Shown here in pieces: positions 53,155 to 63,400 of a stretch of 64,000 bases of DNA (position 1 is the stretch's first letter; each line of letters starts with the position of its first letter). The DNA comes from Cerasicoccus frondis (GTDB taxonomy: Bacteria; Verrucomicrobiota; Verrucomicrobiia; Opitutales; Cerasicoccaceae). A program made the position numbers and the translations under genes. The notes under the pieces were generated by a model. It searched no databases, was not told the DNA's origin, and saw nothing but the letters and a program-made list of their open reading frames with translations. The stretch is taken from the NCBI GenBank assembly GCA_031296915.1, contig JAVDPC010000028.1, positions 22,476 to 86,475 of the forward strand, read 5' to 3'.

Positions 53155-53850
53155 ATGAATAAAACATACTGCACACTAGGCTCACTGATGCTCTCAGCCA
53201 TCGCGGCTGAGGCGACCTTGAGCATCACCACCTACGACACCACGCACTTGCCCTACCAGCGCGAGGTCACGATCAGTGCTGGCGAAGACACCGCCAATGC
53301 TGGCCCTGGCAATGAAAGCATGGACTTCAATGTCGGCGGCTGGAGCTGGGAAGACTTGAGGACTACCGCGAACCCTAATCGCGGTTGGGGGCATACCTCC
53401 GATTGGATTCTGCTCGACCTGACGGAAGACGCCTACGTGACCTTTTACCAAACGCTGGATGCCAGTGATTTGGGCGCAGAAAATATTGCCCCGGGCTTCA
53501 CCGTCTACAGCGGCGAGAAGACCACTGGCGATTTCTCGGCCGGTCATAGCTACAATAACAACGGCAAAGAAATGTCCCTCAACGATGCATGGGACCCAAC
53601 CGACGAATTGAGCTACTTCACCTCCTATTTCTCAACGCTGGCCGAAGACATTTCCTGGTCCGTCTACATGCCGGCCGGACTTTACACGATCGCCATTGGC
53701 AACCGAGCAGACTCCGATCTGGCGCCGACCGCAGTCGACTACAACTTCCGCATTGTCACGACAGCCGTCCCCGAGCCCACGACATATGCGTTGATCGGCG
53801 GCCTGCTCTCACTGCTCTTCGTCGCGGTGCGCCGTCGCCGGATGCAATAG
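53155..53850 (+). CDS. PEP-CTERM protein, pre-peptidase-like domain
   Basis: 231 residues with signal peptide (LMLSAIAAEATLS). The body is a beta-sandwich with WGHTSDWILLDLTEDAYVTF and MPAGLYTIAIGNRADSD, similar to bacterial pre-peptidase C-like domains. Sorting signal: VPEP, helix, RRRRMQ. It sits 12 bp after the first cytochrome/beta-propeller gene and its 3' end is convergent with the second copy, 1 bp away, so it may serve both. Confidence 0.72.
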   Translation: MNKTYCTLGSLMLSAIAAEATLSITTYDTTHLPYQREVTISAGEDTANAGPGNESMDFNVGGWSWEDLRTTANPNRGWGHTSDWILLDLTEDAYVTFYQTLDASDLGAENIAPGFTVYSGEKTTGDFSAGHSYNNNGKEMSLNDAWDPTDELSYFTSYFSTLAEDISWSVYMPAGLYTIAIGNRADSDLAPTAVDYNFRIVTTAVPEPTTYALIGGLLSLLFVAVRRRRMQ

Positions 53851-53851
53851 C

Positions 53852-56443
53852 CTACCAGGTGCGGCGCAATCGGTAGAACATGGCGGCCCCCGAACGTTCA
53901 TCCGTTTGCGAAGTGGTGTCCCCGTCCGTTTCCTGAGGAGACAGGACGGGAAGCCACGCGCCGCTCAAGCCAGGATTATATTCCCAAAACCAATCATTCG
54001 ACAGCGCCGGTTTATCCAGTTGGACGACGGCGCCAGCTTCTGTCACTTGGAGTTGCCCAATCGGCGCATCCGCCTCGCCATCGGCAACGGCGTCTTCATC
54101 CCGGTCCAAACTAAATCGGGCGCCCTGCCCCGGCGGCACGCCGAGAAACGTCAGGTAGTCGCCCGGCTCGCGACCCGCCAACAGCTCTGTCCGCGAAAGT
54201 AACTGCGCACCGACATCCGACTGATAGTTGTCCGCCGTCGGATCGTAAAGAAAACCTCGCGGCTTACCGCCCCAAGCGCCGCGCACGATTAGATCGCAAT
54301 CCCCCACGCCGGACCGAGCCTCAAGCAACGCAATATCGCTTAGCGCTTCTGTATCCAAATTTCCGGAGTCCACTACCCGCTGATAGCCAACCGTCGGCGC
54401 CGTGCCGGTATCGAATGAAAGCACGTAAGCCGTCATGTCTGGGAAGTCCTCTTCCGTAAGGACATCAAGCACATACGGGTGCCCGCGCGGCATCGAGAAT
54501 CGGCTGCCATCATGCCCCAGGCCGTAGCCGCTGACCGTCGTCTCATCTTCGGGCGTAAAATCCTGCTTCTGGTAAACCGCCCGCAACGTCGGGTTTTTCA
54601 TAAACTGCCGCAGACCCACCAGACTGGGAATGTCGAGGTTGTTGTCCGTGCCCGTCGGCAAAATGTGGCATACAATGCAGTGGTTGTCGTGCGGCAGATA
54701 AAGCTCCTCGCCGCGCACGGCATTGCCACCGTTGAGTTCGGTTTTCAGCGAGCGGTCGAGGTTCTGATTCGGATTCGGGTGCAAGCCAATCGATTCAATG
54801 TAAGCCGCGAGCGCATCGATGGCTTCATCTGAAATTTCTTCGCCTGCCATGAGCTTTTCGTAGTTGCTGTTGAAGCTCTGCAAAGTCGGTTTGTCCCCGC
54901 GCCAATGGAAGGGCGCCTGCCCCTTGATGCCGCGCAATGTCTGCGTCATCATCGGCCCCTTCATGGGGTGCAGCGAGCGCTCGTACAGCGTCGGATCGTG
55001 CAGGGATAAATCGGCCCCCAGCACGGTGACCATCTCGCCATTGGGGTCACCGAGATCCCAGGCCAACCCGTCGCGGTCGGCGTCGATGTGGCAAGTCGCG
55101 CAAGAAACAGTGCCATTTCCAGAAAGACGCGCATCGAAAAGAAACCCACGCCCGGCGGCAATGGTTTCGGGCAAAGGGTCATGGCTGCCAGCCGGCGTTT
55201 CGCCGAGAATAGCGCCCGTAGTTGCGTCCACCGAAATGATGCTGCCCGACAGCTTGTTGTAGACGAAAATGCGTCCCGTCGTGCTCTGGTAGACAAGGCC
55301 CCGCGGCCCCCGCATGTGGGCGGAGTCCTCGCCCACTGGCCGCAAGTCGACAATGGTCTCGACCTCCCCGTCGTAGCTTAGGCGCGCCAGGCGATCCGAC
55401 CCGAAAGCGGCTACCCATAGCCCAGTTGAAAGCGCCAACATCGCGTCGGGTTGGGCGAGTGACGTCGCCAAGTCTTCGTCCGTCGCGACAGGTCCATCCA
55501 TCCAGGGATTCAGGTCAAATACGTCGGCCTCGCCATTGGCGCGATTAATCCGCGTCACGCGGTTTTGCGCAAAAATGCCGTTCACCGCCGACTCGAATCG
55601 AATCAGGTTATGCGCCTCGGTATTGCTCGCCCAAAGATCACCGAATGGGTCGAGCGCAAGGTTGAAAATATTGGCGCCGACGCCTTCAAAATAGTCATCG
55701 ACCGTCAGCGTTTCGATGTCGATAACGGCAATGTCGTGGTCCAGCACATCGTAGCCAATACGCGCATCGGTGTCCGCCACCAGTAGCCCAACTTTGGGCG
55801 GGGTCGGCAGCTCAGTGTTCGTGGGGTCCGGTTGAGTGGGAGCGTCGCCTTCGGGCAAGATCGTCGTGTTGTTTCCGGAAAAAAGAAACGCAGCATAAAC
55901 TTGGCCATTCAGTTCATCAGCCAACAAAGCTCGTGGCATGACGCCCTCCAATTCAATCTGCGTCAACTCAACATGAGTCGTCGCATCAAGCACGCGAATC
56001 AAGCTATCGCGAGAGCAAGAAACGAACGCCTTCCCCCCGGCAAAGACGACGTCCGCCGGCTCGTCTGGCGTGTAGATCGAAGCAACGGTGGACCGAGCCG
56101 AAAGGGACACAATGGAAATGCTGTCCGACAACTCATTGACCACCCACACCTCGTCGTTGTTACGCACCGCGATGGAAACCGGCTCCAGCCCAACAGGAAT
56201 TTCTGCGATCAGAATCGGTGTCGGGTTTGCTTGGTTTTCCACGTTGAACACCGACATACGCGCATCCGTGCTGTTGAGCGCCAGGAGATGCCGCCCGTCC
56301 GGCGTTAGCGCCAATGGCCTTGTATGTCGCGCTTCATAATGCACATACTCCGCCCTCCCGCAATGGACTGAAAATGTGAACATGAGGACGAGTATTCTGC
56401 GAAGTAAACCTAGCATCTGAAACAAAGGCCAATTAGATGCCAA
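53852..56443 (-). CDS. YVTN beta-propeller/di-heme cytochrome c peroxidase-like (MauG-like) protein, paralogue 2
   Basis: 863 residues, clearly paralogous along its length to the 50590-53142 product (for example EYVHYEARHTRPLALTPDG at the start of the propeller and MFYRLRRTW at the end). Hemes: CATCH at 448-452 and CIVCH at 589-593. A TTG start at 56443 is chosen because AAAGGAG lies about 5 bp before it; the ATG at 56416 lacks such a site. It is on the opposite strand, tail to tail with the PEP-CTERM gene. The 232-bp upstream gap to the AraC gene has no supported gene but probably holds its promoter. Confidence 0.83.
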   Translation of the reverse strand: MASNWPLFQMLGLLRRILVLMFTFSVHCGRAEYVHYEARHTRPLALTPDGRHLLALNSTDARMSVFNVENQANPTPILIAEIPVGLEPVSIAVRNNDEVWVVNELSDSISIVSLSARSTVASIYTPDEPADVVFAGGKAFVSCSRDSLIRVLDATTHVELTQIELEGVMPRALLADELNGQVYAAFLFSGNNTTILPEGDAPTQPDPTNTELPTPPKVGLLVADTDARIGYDVLDHDIAVIDIETLTVDDYFEGVGANIFNLALDPFGDLWASNTEAHNLIRFESAVNGIFAQNRVTRINRANGEADVFDLNPWMDGPVATDEDLATSLAQPDAMLALSTGLWVAAFGSDRLARLSYDGEVETIVDLRPVGEDSAHMRGPRGLVYQSTTGRIFVYNKLSGSIISVDATTGAILGETPAGSHDPLPETIAAGRGFLFDARLSGNGTVSCATCHIDADRDGLAWDLGDPNGEMVTVLGADLSLHDPTLYERSLHPMKGPMMTQTLRGIKGQAPFHWRGDKPTLQSFNSNYEKLMAGEEISDEAIDALAAYIESIGLHPNPNQNLDRSLKTELNGGNAVRGEELYLPHDNHCIVCHILPTGTDNNLDIPSLVGLRQFMKNPTLRAVYQKQDFTPEDETTVSGYGLGHDGSRFSMPRGHPYVLDVLTEEDFPDMTAYVLSFDTGTAPTVGYQRVVDSGNLDTEALSDIALLEARSGVGDCDLIVRGAWGGKPRGFLYDPTADNYQSDVGAQLLSRTELLAGREPGDYLTFLGVPPGQGARFSLDRDEDAVADGEADAPIGQLQVTEAGAVVQLDKPALSNDWFWEYNPGLSGAWLPVLSPQETDGDTTSQTDERSGAAMFYRLRRTW

Positions 56444-56675
56444 ACGCTCTCCTTTGAACAGGATTTATTCACCGAAACGAACGTGCATTTGCTGGCTGAA
56501 AATTAGTTTGAGCGACATGCCGATTTTCTATTCCCGTCACTTTTATTTAAGCTCCTCCACAGCGGCGATGTCGGCGACATCAGCATCAAGGGCCGCTATA
56601 ACGGCGAGTTCGCCGAAGCCATACAAAGCCATGGAGGCAAGATCGGCGTCGCCTATCAATGGTGACGTCGAGGCC

Positions 56676-57551
56676 CTACGTGATGCCGTTCCGGTACTTT
56701 TTCGGCGTTTGCCCGCACTCTTGGCGGAAAGCACGGATGAAGTAGTTCAGCGAATTAAAGCCACAAGCCCAGGCGACTTCGGATACTTGCAGATCCCGCT
56801 GCGCGAGTAATCGCTTGGCCAGAGCCATGCGTTCCCGCCGGAGATAAGTCTGCGCCGAGATCCCCATGACCGACCGAAAACAGCGCGAAAGGTGATCCGC
56901 CGTGCAACCAGCGTCGGAAGCCAGCGACGCAACCGTGAGCGCCGAGTCAGCCAAGTAGGCGTCAATCGTCGCCTTCGCTTTGCCAACTAAAGCCGAAGCT
57001 TGATCCACGTACTGCGCACTGTGTTGTGACTGCCGTAAGGCATCTTCAAGCAAGCCAAGCAGCGCATAGAGCAAAGCGCTGCGGACGTCTTCCCGCTCGA
57101 CAGTGACGGCGTCTTCCATGAGGCGGCTAATTTTTTCGCGATTCCCGGTGCTCAGCTTAAAGACCTGCGTAACGTAGGGCTTACCACCTTCCAAACGCAC
57201 GCCTGAAACAATGACCGAGATCCCATGAGAATACTGGCATATGACCATGCCCCGGAAAGCTCCACTTGCGCTGGAGTATCCCTTCTCACTGTGCGGCACC
57301 GCCGCTGGCATCAACGCCATTTCCCCCGGCAACACAGAAAATTTCTCGTGCGGACAGGTAAAATCCCAACGCCCTTCATTCACTAAAAACAACTCTGAGT
57401 GATCGTGAAAATGCGACAGTGGCAGATTTTTGCGCAACCCCAGCCGCTTCGCCACACGCACTGGACGCCCCTCCATCAGCCGACGCTGAAATTGCTCAAT
57501 CGGCTGAATAAAATCGGTTTCCACCGCGATGGAGGGGGGCTCTTGAAGCAT
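56676..57551 (-). CDS. AraC-family transcription regulator
   Basis: 291 residues: N-terminal cupin sensing domain (LSHFHDHSELFLVNEGRWDF, LPGEMALMPAAVPHS) and C-terminal double helix-turn-helix (LTVASLASDAGCTADHLSRC, VSEVAWACGFNSLNYFIRAF, then QTPKKYR). It is divergent from the Gfo/Idh gene (88-bp gap), which it probably controls in response to a sugar or uronate. It could also act on the cytochrome gene downstream, but that lies 232 bp away. Confidence 0.9.
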   Translation of the reverse strand: MLQEPPSIAVETDFIQPIEQFQRRLMEGRPVRVAKRLGLRKNLPLSHFHDHSELFLVNEGRWDFTCPHEKFSVLPGEMALMPAAVPHSEKGYSSASGAFRGMVICQYSHGISVIVSGVRLEGGKPYVTQVFKLSTGNREKISRLMEDAVTVEREDVRSALLYALLGLLEDALRQSQHSAQYVDQASALVGKAKATIDAYLADSALTVASLASDAGCTADHLSRCFRSVMGISAQTYLRRERMALAKRLLAQRDLQVSEVAWACGFNSLNYFIRAFRQECGQTPKKYRNGIT

Positions 57552-57639
57552 GGCTATTGCGTCGGATTCGTGCTATTTTTGACGGCTTAGTGATCTCCTT
57601 TTCATTTGCCGTATCGGCTATTAAGTCAATCCTATTGGC

Positions 57640-58686
57640 ATGATCAAAGTTGCTATCGTTGGAACCGGAGGCATGGCCAATAACCATGCCGTGAAGCTAT
57701 CCCTATCCGCAAAATCAGAAGTCGTCGCCTGCTGTGACATCTCGCCCGAGCGCGTGGCGGAGTTCAGCAAGAAACACAATATCCCGGAGGCTTACACTGA
57801 GCTTTCAGAAATGCTGGAAAAATGCGACTTCGACGCCGTGTCGATTGTCACCCCGGATCCCTTTCACGCCCCTATTGCCTTGCAAGCGCTCGCCGCAGGC
57901 AAGCACGTGCTCAGCGAAAAACCGTTGGCGACAAGCGTCGAAGACGCCGAAAAAATGACTGCCGCCGCTAAGGAAGCGGGCGTCATCAACATGGTGAATT
58001 TCTCCTACCGCGACAGCTCGGCGATCCAGCGCGCCGCAGAGATGATTCAAGCGGGCGAACTAGGTCGGATTTTTCACGTTGAGGCCCACTACCTGCAAAG
58101 TTGGCTGACCTCCCAAGACTGGGGCGACTGGATGACATCGCCCAAGTGGCTCTGGCGCTGCTCCACCGAACACGGCAGCAATGGCGTGCTTGGCGACGTC
58201 GGCGTCCACATCCTGGACTTTGCCACGTTCCCGGTAGGCGACGCCGAAAGCATGCAATGCCGCTTGCACACCTTCGACAAAGCGCCGGGCAACCAGATCG
58301 GTGAATACAAACTCGACGCCAATGACAGCGCCATGATGATCGTCTCGTTCAAAGGCGGCGCCATGGGCTCAGTCACCACCACGCGCATGGCCACCGGGCA
58401 CCGCAATACCGTTGCGATCACCATTCATGGTGAAAAAGGCGCGCTCCGCATCGACCTCGATAAGTCTTACCACATGATCGAAACCTGCCGCATCGGCGCC
58501 GACGGCAAAACTGAACCATGGGAAAGCCACTACTGCCCACCCACCCCAAACATCTACGAGCGTTTCATTGCCAGCATCGAAACCGGCGTTCAGGATCAAC
58601 CTGATTTCGCCCGTGGCCTCGCTGTCCAAAAGATGCTCGCCGCCGCCACGGAATCTGACCGCACCAACCAACCCGTCACCCTTTAA
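57640..58686 (+). CDS. Gfo/Idh/MocA family oxidoreductase
   Basis: 348 residues with an N-terminal Rossmann fold ([14 protein letters not shown]) and the EKP motif ([16 protein letters not shown], about 93) whose Lys is catalytic in this family, followed by the C-terminal beta-sheet dimerisation domain ([25 protein letters not shown]). NAD(P)-dependent oxidoreductase of a sugar or inositol. A ThuA-type gene follows after 13 bp, a pairing common in Verrucomicrobia and Planctomycetes. Confidence 0.9.
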   Translation: MIKVAIVGTGGMANNHAVKLSLSAKSEVVACCDISPERVAEFSKKHNIPEAYTELSEMLEKCDFDAVSIVTPDPFHAPIALQALAAGKHVLSEKPLATSVEDAEKMTAAAKEAGVINMVNFSYRDSSAIQRAAEMIQAGELGRIFHVEAHYLQSWLTSQDWGDWMTSPKWLWRCSTEHGSNGVLGDVGVHILDFATFPVGDAESMQCRLHTFDKAPGNQIGEYKLDANDSAMMIVSFKGGAMGSVTTTRMATGHRNTVAITIHGEKGALRIDLDKSYHMIETCRIGADGKTEPWESHYCPPTPNIYERFIASIETGVQDQPDFARGLAVQKMLAAATESDRTNQPVTL

Positions 58687-58699
58687 CCCCCGCATCATT

Positions 58700-59488
58700 A
58701 TGCCAATTCGCGTTACTATCTGGAACGAATTCGTTCACGAAAACACCAATAAAGTCGTTCAGGGCATCTACCCAAACGGCATTCACGGCGCCATCGCTGA
58801 GGGGCTCGAGAAGCTGCTCGGTTCGCAAGTCCAGATCACCACAGCGACCCTTGATCAGCCTGAGCACGGCCTCCCCCAGGACGTCGTCGACAACACCGAC
58901 GTCCTGCTCTGGTGGGGCCACTGCGCCCACGGAAAAGTCAGTGACGAGATCGTCGATCGCGTGCAAAAGCGTGTGCTCGCGGGCATGGGCCTGATCGTCC
59001 TCCACAGCGGCCATTTCTCCAAGATCTTCAAGCGCCTACTCGGCACCTCCTGCGCCCTCAAGTGGCGTGAAGCTGGCGAGCGCGAACGCCTGTGGGTCAC
59101 CTCCCCCGGCCACGCAATCGTCAAGGGCCTCGGCGAGTGCATCGAGCTGCCGGAAACGGAAATGTATGGCGAGCCGTTTGGCATCCCCACCCCGGACGAA
59201 CAGATTTTCATTTCGTGGTTCGAAGGCGGCGAAGTCTTTCGCTCCGGCTGCACCTGGCGTCGCGGCAATGGCAAAATCTTCTACTTCCGCCCCGGCCATG
59301 AAACTTACCCGATCTACCACAACGACCAAGTTCGCCAAGTCATTGCGAACGCCGTTGAGTGGGCTAAGCCGGAAGGCAATTGGACTGGCGCGATGACCGC
59401 CCCCAATGTCCCCGTCGACAAGGCGCCCGAGAAAATCACCGCCAAGGGCGGCAGCCTCCACGAAGCAGGTCAGGAGGGCTTCAAGTAA
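58700..59488 (+). CDS. ThuA-domain protein
   Basis: 262 residues from the ATG at 58700 ([14 protein letters not shown]); the frame upstream reads into the preceding gene. It has a ThuA/class I glutamine amidotransferase-like fold: [39 protein letters not shown], and [19 protein letters not shown]. ThuA-like proteins work with Gfo/Idh dehydrogenases in sugar (originally trehalose) catabolism, probably in 3-keto sugar metabolism. A terminator follows 25 bp after the stop. Confidence 0.85.
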   Translation: MPIRVTIWNEFVHENTNKVVQGIYPNGIHGAIAEGLEKLLGSQVQITTATLDQPEHGLPQDVVDNTDVLLWWGHCAHGKVSDEIVDRVQKRVLAGMGLIVLHSGHFSKIFKRLLGTSCALKWREAGERERLWVTSPGHAIVKGLGECIELPETEMYGEPFGIPTPDEQIFISWFEGGEVFRSGCTWRRGNGKIFYFRPGHETYPIYHNDQVRQVIANAVEWAKPEGNWTGAMTAPNVPVDKAPEKITAKGGSLHEAGQEGFK

Positions 59489-59513
59489 ACCAGACGGTTA
59501 GCCTATTTCAGTA

Positions 59514-59542
59514 GCGCCCGGGTTACCAAGCTCGGGCGTTTT
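59514..59542 (+). terminator. Rho-independent terminator
   Basis: CGCCCGGG (59515-59522) pairs with CTCGGGCG (59531-59538), one G-T pair, 8-base loop, followed by TTTT. It terminates the Gfo/Idh-ThuA operon. Confidence 0.8.
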
Positions 59543-59610
59543 CATTGGTCTGTCATGTGACAAATGAGAGAAGTTGTTCGGGGAGAGAATTTTGCGTTGC
59601 GATCCAAATC

Positions 59611-59620
59611 GTATACAATA
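59611..59620. promoter_or_regulatory. Possible GntR operator upstream of the GntR gene
   Basis: GTATACAATA includes the palindrome GTATAC; FadR/FCD-type GntR regulators often bind TTGTATACAA-like sites. It lies 12-21 bp before the start codon, consistent with autoregulation. Very short, so weak evidence. Confidence 0.3.
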
Positions 59621-59631
59621 TTAGTGGTTTA

Positions 59632-60330
59632 ATGCCTTTGCAAACCCGGAGCAAAAAACCCCGCAGCAGCCGTAGTGAAGATGTTTACAAAGTCCTCGAA
59701 AAGAGGATTCTCGCTTGGGAATACCCACCCGGGCACCGCCTGAAGGAAGACGAGCTCTGCAAAGAATTCAACGTGAGCCGCATTCCCGTGCGGGAAGCGC
59801 TCAGCCGCTTGAGCCAGATTCACTTGGTTGAGCGTAAGCCCAACGTCGGCTGCACGGTGAAGCGCTGGAGCGTCAACGAGATCAACGACCTCTACGAGCT
59901 GCGGATCGCGCTGGAAAGCTACGTCTCAGAAAGCCTCGCCAACAATCCACCGTCCGAGGAAGTTTTTGCCGAACAAATCGCCGCATGGCGTCAGCATTTG
60001 GAAGCCTCCAAATGCGAAGGATTCCCGAAGAAAAGCTGGTTTACGGCCGACGAGGCCTTCCACGAAAGCCTCGTGATCGCGCTCGGGAACCAGCAGATCC
60101 TCACCATGCTGCGCGACATTAATTCCCGCCTGCGGTTCCTGCGCGTCAAAGACATCACCAACGCCCAAGTCCTCGCCGACAGTAGTAAGCAGCACCTCGC
60201 GATCATGGACGCCATCCTGGCCGGCAACGCTGAGTTGGCAGTCGCCACCGTCCGCTCGAACATACGCATGGGCAAAGACAACGTCAAAGCCGCCCTACAG
60301 GACGTCCTCCTCCGGGCATTCGAGGTGTAG
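59632..60330 (+). CDS. GntR-family (FCD-type) transcription regulator
   Basis: 232 residues from the ATG at 59632 (MPLQTRSKKPR); the upstream extension is non-coding. Winged helix-turn-helix at about 18-85 (DELCKEFNVSRIPVREALSR) and a helical FCD effector domain (DLYELRIALESYVSESLA, ADEAFHESLVIALGN, SSKQHLAIMDAILAGN) whose Asp and His residues bind metal and carboxylate ligands. It probably controls sugar-acid catabolism, possibly the genes just upstream. The convergent neighbour ends 76 bp away. Confidence 0.88.
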   Translation: MPLQTRSKKPRSSRSEDVYKVLEKRILAWEYPPGHRLKEDELCKEFNVSRIPVREALSRLSQIHLVERKPNVGCTVKRWSVNEINDLYELRIALESYVSESLANNPPSEEVFAEQIAAWRQHLEASKCEGFPKKSWFTADEAFHESLVIALGNQQILTMLRDINSRLRFLRVKDITNAQVLADSSKQHLAIMDAILAGNAELAVATVRSNIRMGKDNVKAALQDVLLRAFEV

Positions 60331-60406
60331 GTGAGCACGACTCCAATGGACTTGTCGTGATGCCGCACCGAGCAAAGCGATTAGAGATAACATGAGGTTA
60401 CCTAAG

Positions 60407-63400
60407 TCAGCGCTCGTTTAATTCCAGTCGGACAAAGGCAGGCTTCGAAAAACTGGTCAGGTCTACATCGAGCATCATTGGGCCCGTTGAGTCCGATCGG
60501 AATTGGTCCACTTCGTCCCAGCGGACTAGATCATCGGAAACCAGTACGGTATAGCGGCGCGTCTTAATCAAATTTGCCAGGATGTGAAGTGTTTCTCCGG
60601 AAAATCCATCAACTTCCATCGTAAGTGGCGTCGAGTTGTAGACATTGGGATCAGTCTCCAATAATTGCTCCAATTTATTGGAAAGCTGATCGCCGTCAGG
60701 ATCGGCCATAGGATCTGCATTTGATGGCTCACCACTAAAGTAGTGTATTGCGAACTCCATGTATTGCGTATCGCCGATGGCGCTTGCTGCGCTGGGTAGG
60801 ATTCCAATCTCCGTGGTGAGAAACGTCTGTGGCTCGCCATCTTGACTGTTGGGAAAGTCGACCTCAAAGGCAGTCGCCAACAAGTTTGTCAGTTGATCGG
60901 CAAAGGCGAGAATGTGGAGAACCTGCGGTCCGCTGTTGACATTATATATCCGCCACACGCCGTTTTGATTCGTGATGGCGTATGAGTCATATTCGCGCTC
61001 GAATGCGCCACTCTCATTGTTATCAAAATAAATCGTAACTCCTTGAACGCCATTTTCGTTTTCGTCATACAGTCCGTTCTGGTTTTCATCGTTGAACACC
61101 AAACCTTGAATCGTATTAAGCCGTTCCAGTTCAAAATCAATCTCCTGGCTGTGGGTGAGATCATCGAGGGCAATGGTAGACCTGCGACCGACCGAAACGC
61201 GGTAGCCTAAAGGAACAATCACACTGATGTTGCCCGTTCCCTCGGGTATGCCCGAAATCCCGTAACCACCATCAGCCCGAGTGATCGTAGTTGGGTCAAT
61301 ACCCGGATCAAATGCAAGGTTATCGTTGGCATCTGCATAAATGCGGAATCCTGACAGCGGCTCTCCGGTATTTACATCGGTGAGCGTGCCATAAACTTGG
61401 GGGCGGATGACATAAGGACCGATTAGCTCGGAGTATTTTACTGATTGCCGACCATTGAGCAGCCGAGCGTAGAGGTAAAATTCTTCGGCTACGTTACCTG
61501 TGGGGTTGTAGGCATTCCAGGTAATCTGACTGGTAGCAGAGTCCAGATCATCCGGATTCGTGTACTCTATATCGGAAATAATTTTATAGCCATTGCGACC
61601 GTTGGCGTCGGTATCCAAATGTAGGGAGATTACCGTGTCCTCAGCGAATTCTTGCGGAGAGTAACTTTCGATATCGAGGGTAATCAGATCGTTATAATCA
61701 AAGGACGTCGCGGTTGAAGCCAGATGCGTTCTCAGATACGCGGTATTTTGGGCAAGAACCGCTGCTTGAGCTTGGGCAACAGTGGCGGCGATTTTTGAGT
61801 CCTTGCGCCCCATTCCAAAAAGGACATGGGGCTCCTCTATGTGAATTTTTCCGTCATATAGCCTGAGATATTCGAGGGAGAGCTTCACTTCGCCTGCGGC
61901 GATGGCCGCCTGGAGTTCAACGCTGCCAGAGAGGGCGCTGAAAAATAAGCCTTCAGTGCTGAGGCGCACGCCATTCGTATTCTCCAGTATGCTGAACTCG
62001 TCATCATAGGATGTCGTAAATGCCTTTGCATTGGCATCGTAAGTAAGTTGGTAGAGGCTAAGCTCTTGTTCCACCACTTCGCCTCCTTTGGACGTGACAT
62101 GGCCGGTGGCGGTGACCACTATTTCCGGCACGGGCGACGTTCCCCAAACGCCATCGTTCACATCAGGGTCGTAGCTCCAGCGAAAATTGGCCACCATCGA
62201 CTTCACGCCTTCAGGTGCAGTGACATGATAGGTCTTTTTGATGCTATCGGACCCATCAAGCGCTTCAGTGGTCTCGTTTTCAATGTTAGAAATCTCTGAA
62301 CCTGAAATGAATGAAAAAGACCCATCGTCGAAAGTGTACTGGATACCTGCTTCCTCATCGTGAACTAGCAAATCGATGTCTACCCATCCCGCTGCAAAGC
62401 TTTTAGACGAATCCAAGTTGTCAATCAGTAGGGCTGCATCAATGGAACCGAGATCCGATCCCCCTATCAGCTTGATATCATCTGGAACACGTACTTCGGC
62501 TTGAGCCATCAGGGCGACTTCATCTTTGTTGAACACCAAGTCTTCAGAGATTTTTATTCCGTAATCAGTGGGCAAGCTGACACCACCAGCCAGCGAATAG
62601 TCTTCCTTCGTCCAGTCGAAATTAATTTCCGCGTTTCCGGTGAAAATGAGCGACTTCCAATCATCATGACTGTCTTCGTATGCTCCAAAATAGACCGCGT
62701 CAGTGAGTCGCAACTCATTGTGATTGATATAAGCTTCACCGCCAACATAAGCGAGTGTCACGGTGACGCCGTCAATTTCTATTTGTCCACCGAACTCGAG
62801 CCCAATGCCACCTTTGAAGAAAAATTCACTGGGCTGGTTTAGGTTTTGCAGTTCGATATTGACGTCCACAATGCTGACGCCTGTCTCCGGAATTTCAAAT
62901 CCATCGGTTGTGCCCTCCGCTTGAAAATCGAGGAATATACTATGAATTTGCCCATTTTGTTCCACTACTTTGCCTGCGACCTCCAGACCGAGCTCAGGGA
63001 TGTAGACATCGAGATCAATATCCACGTCAACTTCGTTGTTAACCCGGGAAAAGGAGACTTGGAGCTCTCGCATACTCACGAAACCGAGCGATAAATGGTC
63101 GATAGCAATTTCAAACTCCTCAACTTGCCAGGAGTTGTTTTCCACGATAATCCCCTGTTGCGCCGCAGTTCCCAGAGAAACAGTAGCTTGCCATAGGCTG
63201 TCGAGTGACACCTCGCCGCTTAGGGAATAGTAGTCATCTTCTGCTCGATATTGTAAGGTCAGTGGGTCGCTCGATGGCGAACGTAGAGTAAAGCCGCCTA
63301 AGGAAATATCTGTAGCGACACCGATATTAACTTCGTCCACCGTACCATTTTTGATCAAGAGGCCCGGTTCGCTCTCATTGCCAAGGAGGGCATCCAAGCT

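Noticed and set aside
56454-56810. 118-residue plus-strand frame downstream of the AraC gene
   Set aside because: It runs antisense into the 3' end of the AraC gene and has no recognisable domain; the remaining 232 bp is better explained as the promoter region of the minus-strand cytochrome gene.
60334-60360. Short inverted repeat CACGAC/GTCGTG between the GntR and large-protein genes
   Set aside because: Only 6 bp with no T-run; insufficient for a terminator call.
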